From assembly GCA_029573925.1 (NCBI GenBank), contig JAKQBV010000498.1:1-7074 (forward strand): a DNA stretch of 7,074 nt. The letters run 5' to 3'. The notes under the pieces were generated by a model. The model did no database searches. It saw only the letters and a program-made list of their open reading frames with translations, and was not told the DNA's origin. Positions 6,578 to 7,074 of the stretch are shown one piece after another (positions within the stretch are counted from its first letter, which is position 1; every line of letters begins with the position of its first letter). A program made the translations under genes and the position numbers. This DNA is from a bacterium (lineage in GTDB: Bacteria; UBP15; UBA6099).

Positions 6578-6649
6578 AATCCAGCGTCTGCCACAATATG
6601 CTAAACAGCAATGATTAAAATATCGTCATGCGCGACGGCAACAGGCGTG

Positions 6650-7074
6650 TCAATCGTTGTCGTTTATGAATCTGTTGACTTGGGAGACGAGTTTTTCGTT
6701 CAGGCGGCGCGCTTCTTCCGCAGTGGGAGCTTCGGAAATAATCCTCATAATCGGCTCGGTGTTGGAAGGCCGCACGAGCGTCCATTTATGTCCGTCGCTG
6801 ATTTTAATGCCTTCGGTTAAATCAATCTTGCGGTTCTTGTTTTTTTCGATGAGCAACTCAAGGACTTCGAGAGCTTTGCCCGTAGGGCATGGCGTCGCCG
6901 TCTTCGCCATATGATAGCGAGGCAGGGCGGCCACAGTTTCGGAGACAGGGCGCTTTGTTTCAGCAAAATAATGAAGCGCTATAGCCATCCCGACAAAGCT
7001 GTCGCGCGCGAAATTCACTTCGGGGAATATCACTCCGCCGTTGCCTTCGCCGCCGATGACGGCATTCTCGGATT
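6650..7074 (-). CDS. Phosphohexomutase (GlmM/phosphomannomutase family), C-terminal part (5' end outside the window)
   Basis: The frame runs open to the right edge, so the N-terminal domains with the catalytic phosphoserine lie outside; about 140 codons and the TGA stop are visible. The fragment starts with SENAVIGGEGNGGVIFPEVN, which contains the sugar-binding loop of domain 3 (GEGNGG in place of the GEQSGH of classical bacterial GlmM), then ARDSFVGMAIAL. The C-terminal domain has the phosphate-binding loop VRPSNTEPIMRI. These enzymes interconvert hexose 6-phosphate and 1-phosphate; GlmM makes glucosamine 1-phosphate for peptidoglycan. The GEGNGG loop is, from memory, the form found in archaeal-type GlmM and related mutases, so glucosamine, mannose or glucose phosphate are all possible. 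The gene converges on the dehydrogenase gene with 72 bp between the stops. Confidence 0.9.
   Translation of the reverse strand, partial: SENAVIGGEGNGGVIFPEVNFARDSFVGMAIALHYFAETKRPVSETVAALPRYHMAKTATPCPTGKALEVLELLIEKNKNRKIDLTEGIKISDGHKWTLVRPSNTEPIMRIISEAPTAEEARRLNEKLVSQVNRFINDND

Noticed and set aside
6624..6637. CGTC-ATGCGC-GACG hairpin between the dehydrogenase and the phosphohexomutase stops, as a terminator
   Set aside because: Only a 4-bp stem and, on the minus strand, a broken T run; too weak to call.

Overview
The window reads as ordinary chromosomal DNA of an uncultured bacterium, probably anaerobic, with roughly balanced GC content. It has good Shine-Dalgarno sites, sigma70-type promoters and a strong intrinsic terminator. 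I see no mobile element, CRISPR array, rRNA or tRNA. The phylum cannot be fixed from this sequence. The anaerobic guess rests on two things: an EtfD/HdrD-type Fe-S electron carrier, and a condensing enzyme that resembles the oxygen-sensitive Re-citrate synthases.

Layout, left to right: (1) the C-terminal part of a sugar-phosphate nucleotidyltransferase with a hexapeptide-repeat tail (+, cut by the left edge); (2) a convergent gap with a near-perfect bidirectional terminator; (3) a 681-aa membrane-anchored Fe-S oxidoreductase of the EtfD/FadF/HdrD kind (-), with a 351-bp upstream gap that holds a perfect TTGACA promoter element and a long structured leader; (4) a small CxxCxxCC (YkgJ-type) metal-binding protein (-); (5) a divergent promoter region; (6) a 607-aa DRE-TIM (HMGL-like) Claisen condensing enzyme, closest by motif to the Re-citrate/homocitrate/isopropylmalate synthases, with a cytosolic Cache/PAS-like C-terminal domain (+); (7) a zinc-dependent MDR alcohol dehydrogenase 38 bp downstream on the same strand; (8) the C-terminal part of a GlmM/phosphomannomutase-type phosphohexomutase (-, cut by the right edge).

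Two themes emerge. The flanks are sugar-nucleotide and envelope-precursor genes. The core concerns central carbon and electron flow: a synthase plus dehydrogenase pair that probably shares one promoter, and an independently promoted quinone-linked Fe-S reductase. The most unusual item is the synthase fused to a sensor-like domain. It has no signal peptide or membrane segment, so a domain that is normally extracytoplasmic would act inside the cell, possibly as an allosteric ligand site. I found no defence or mobile system here.
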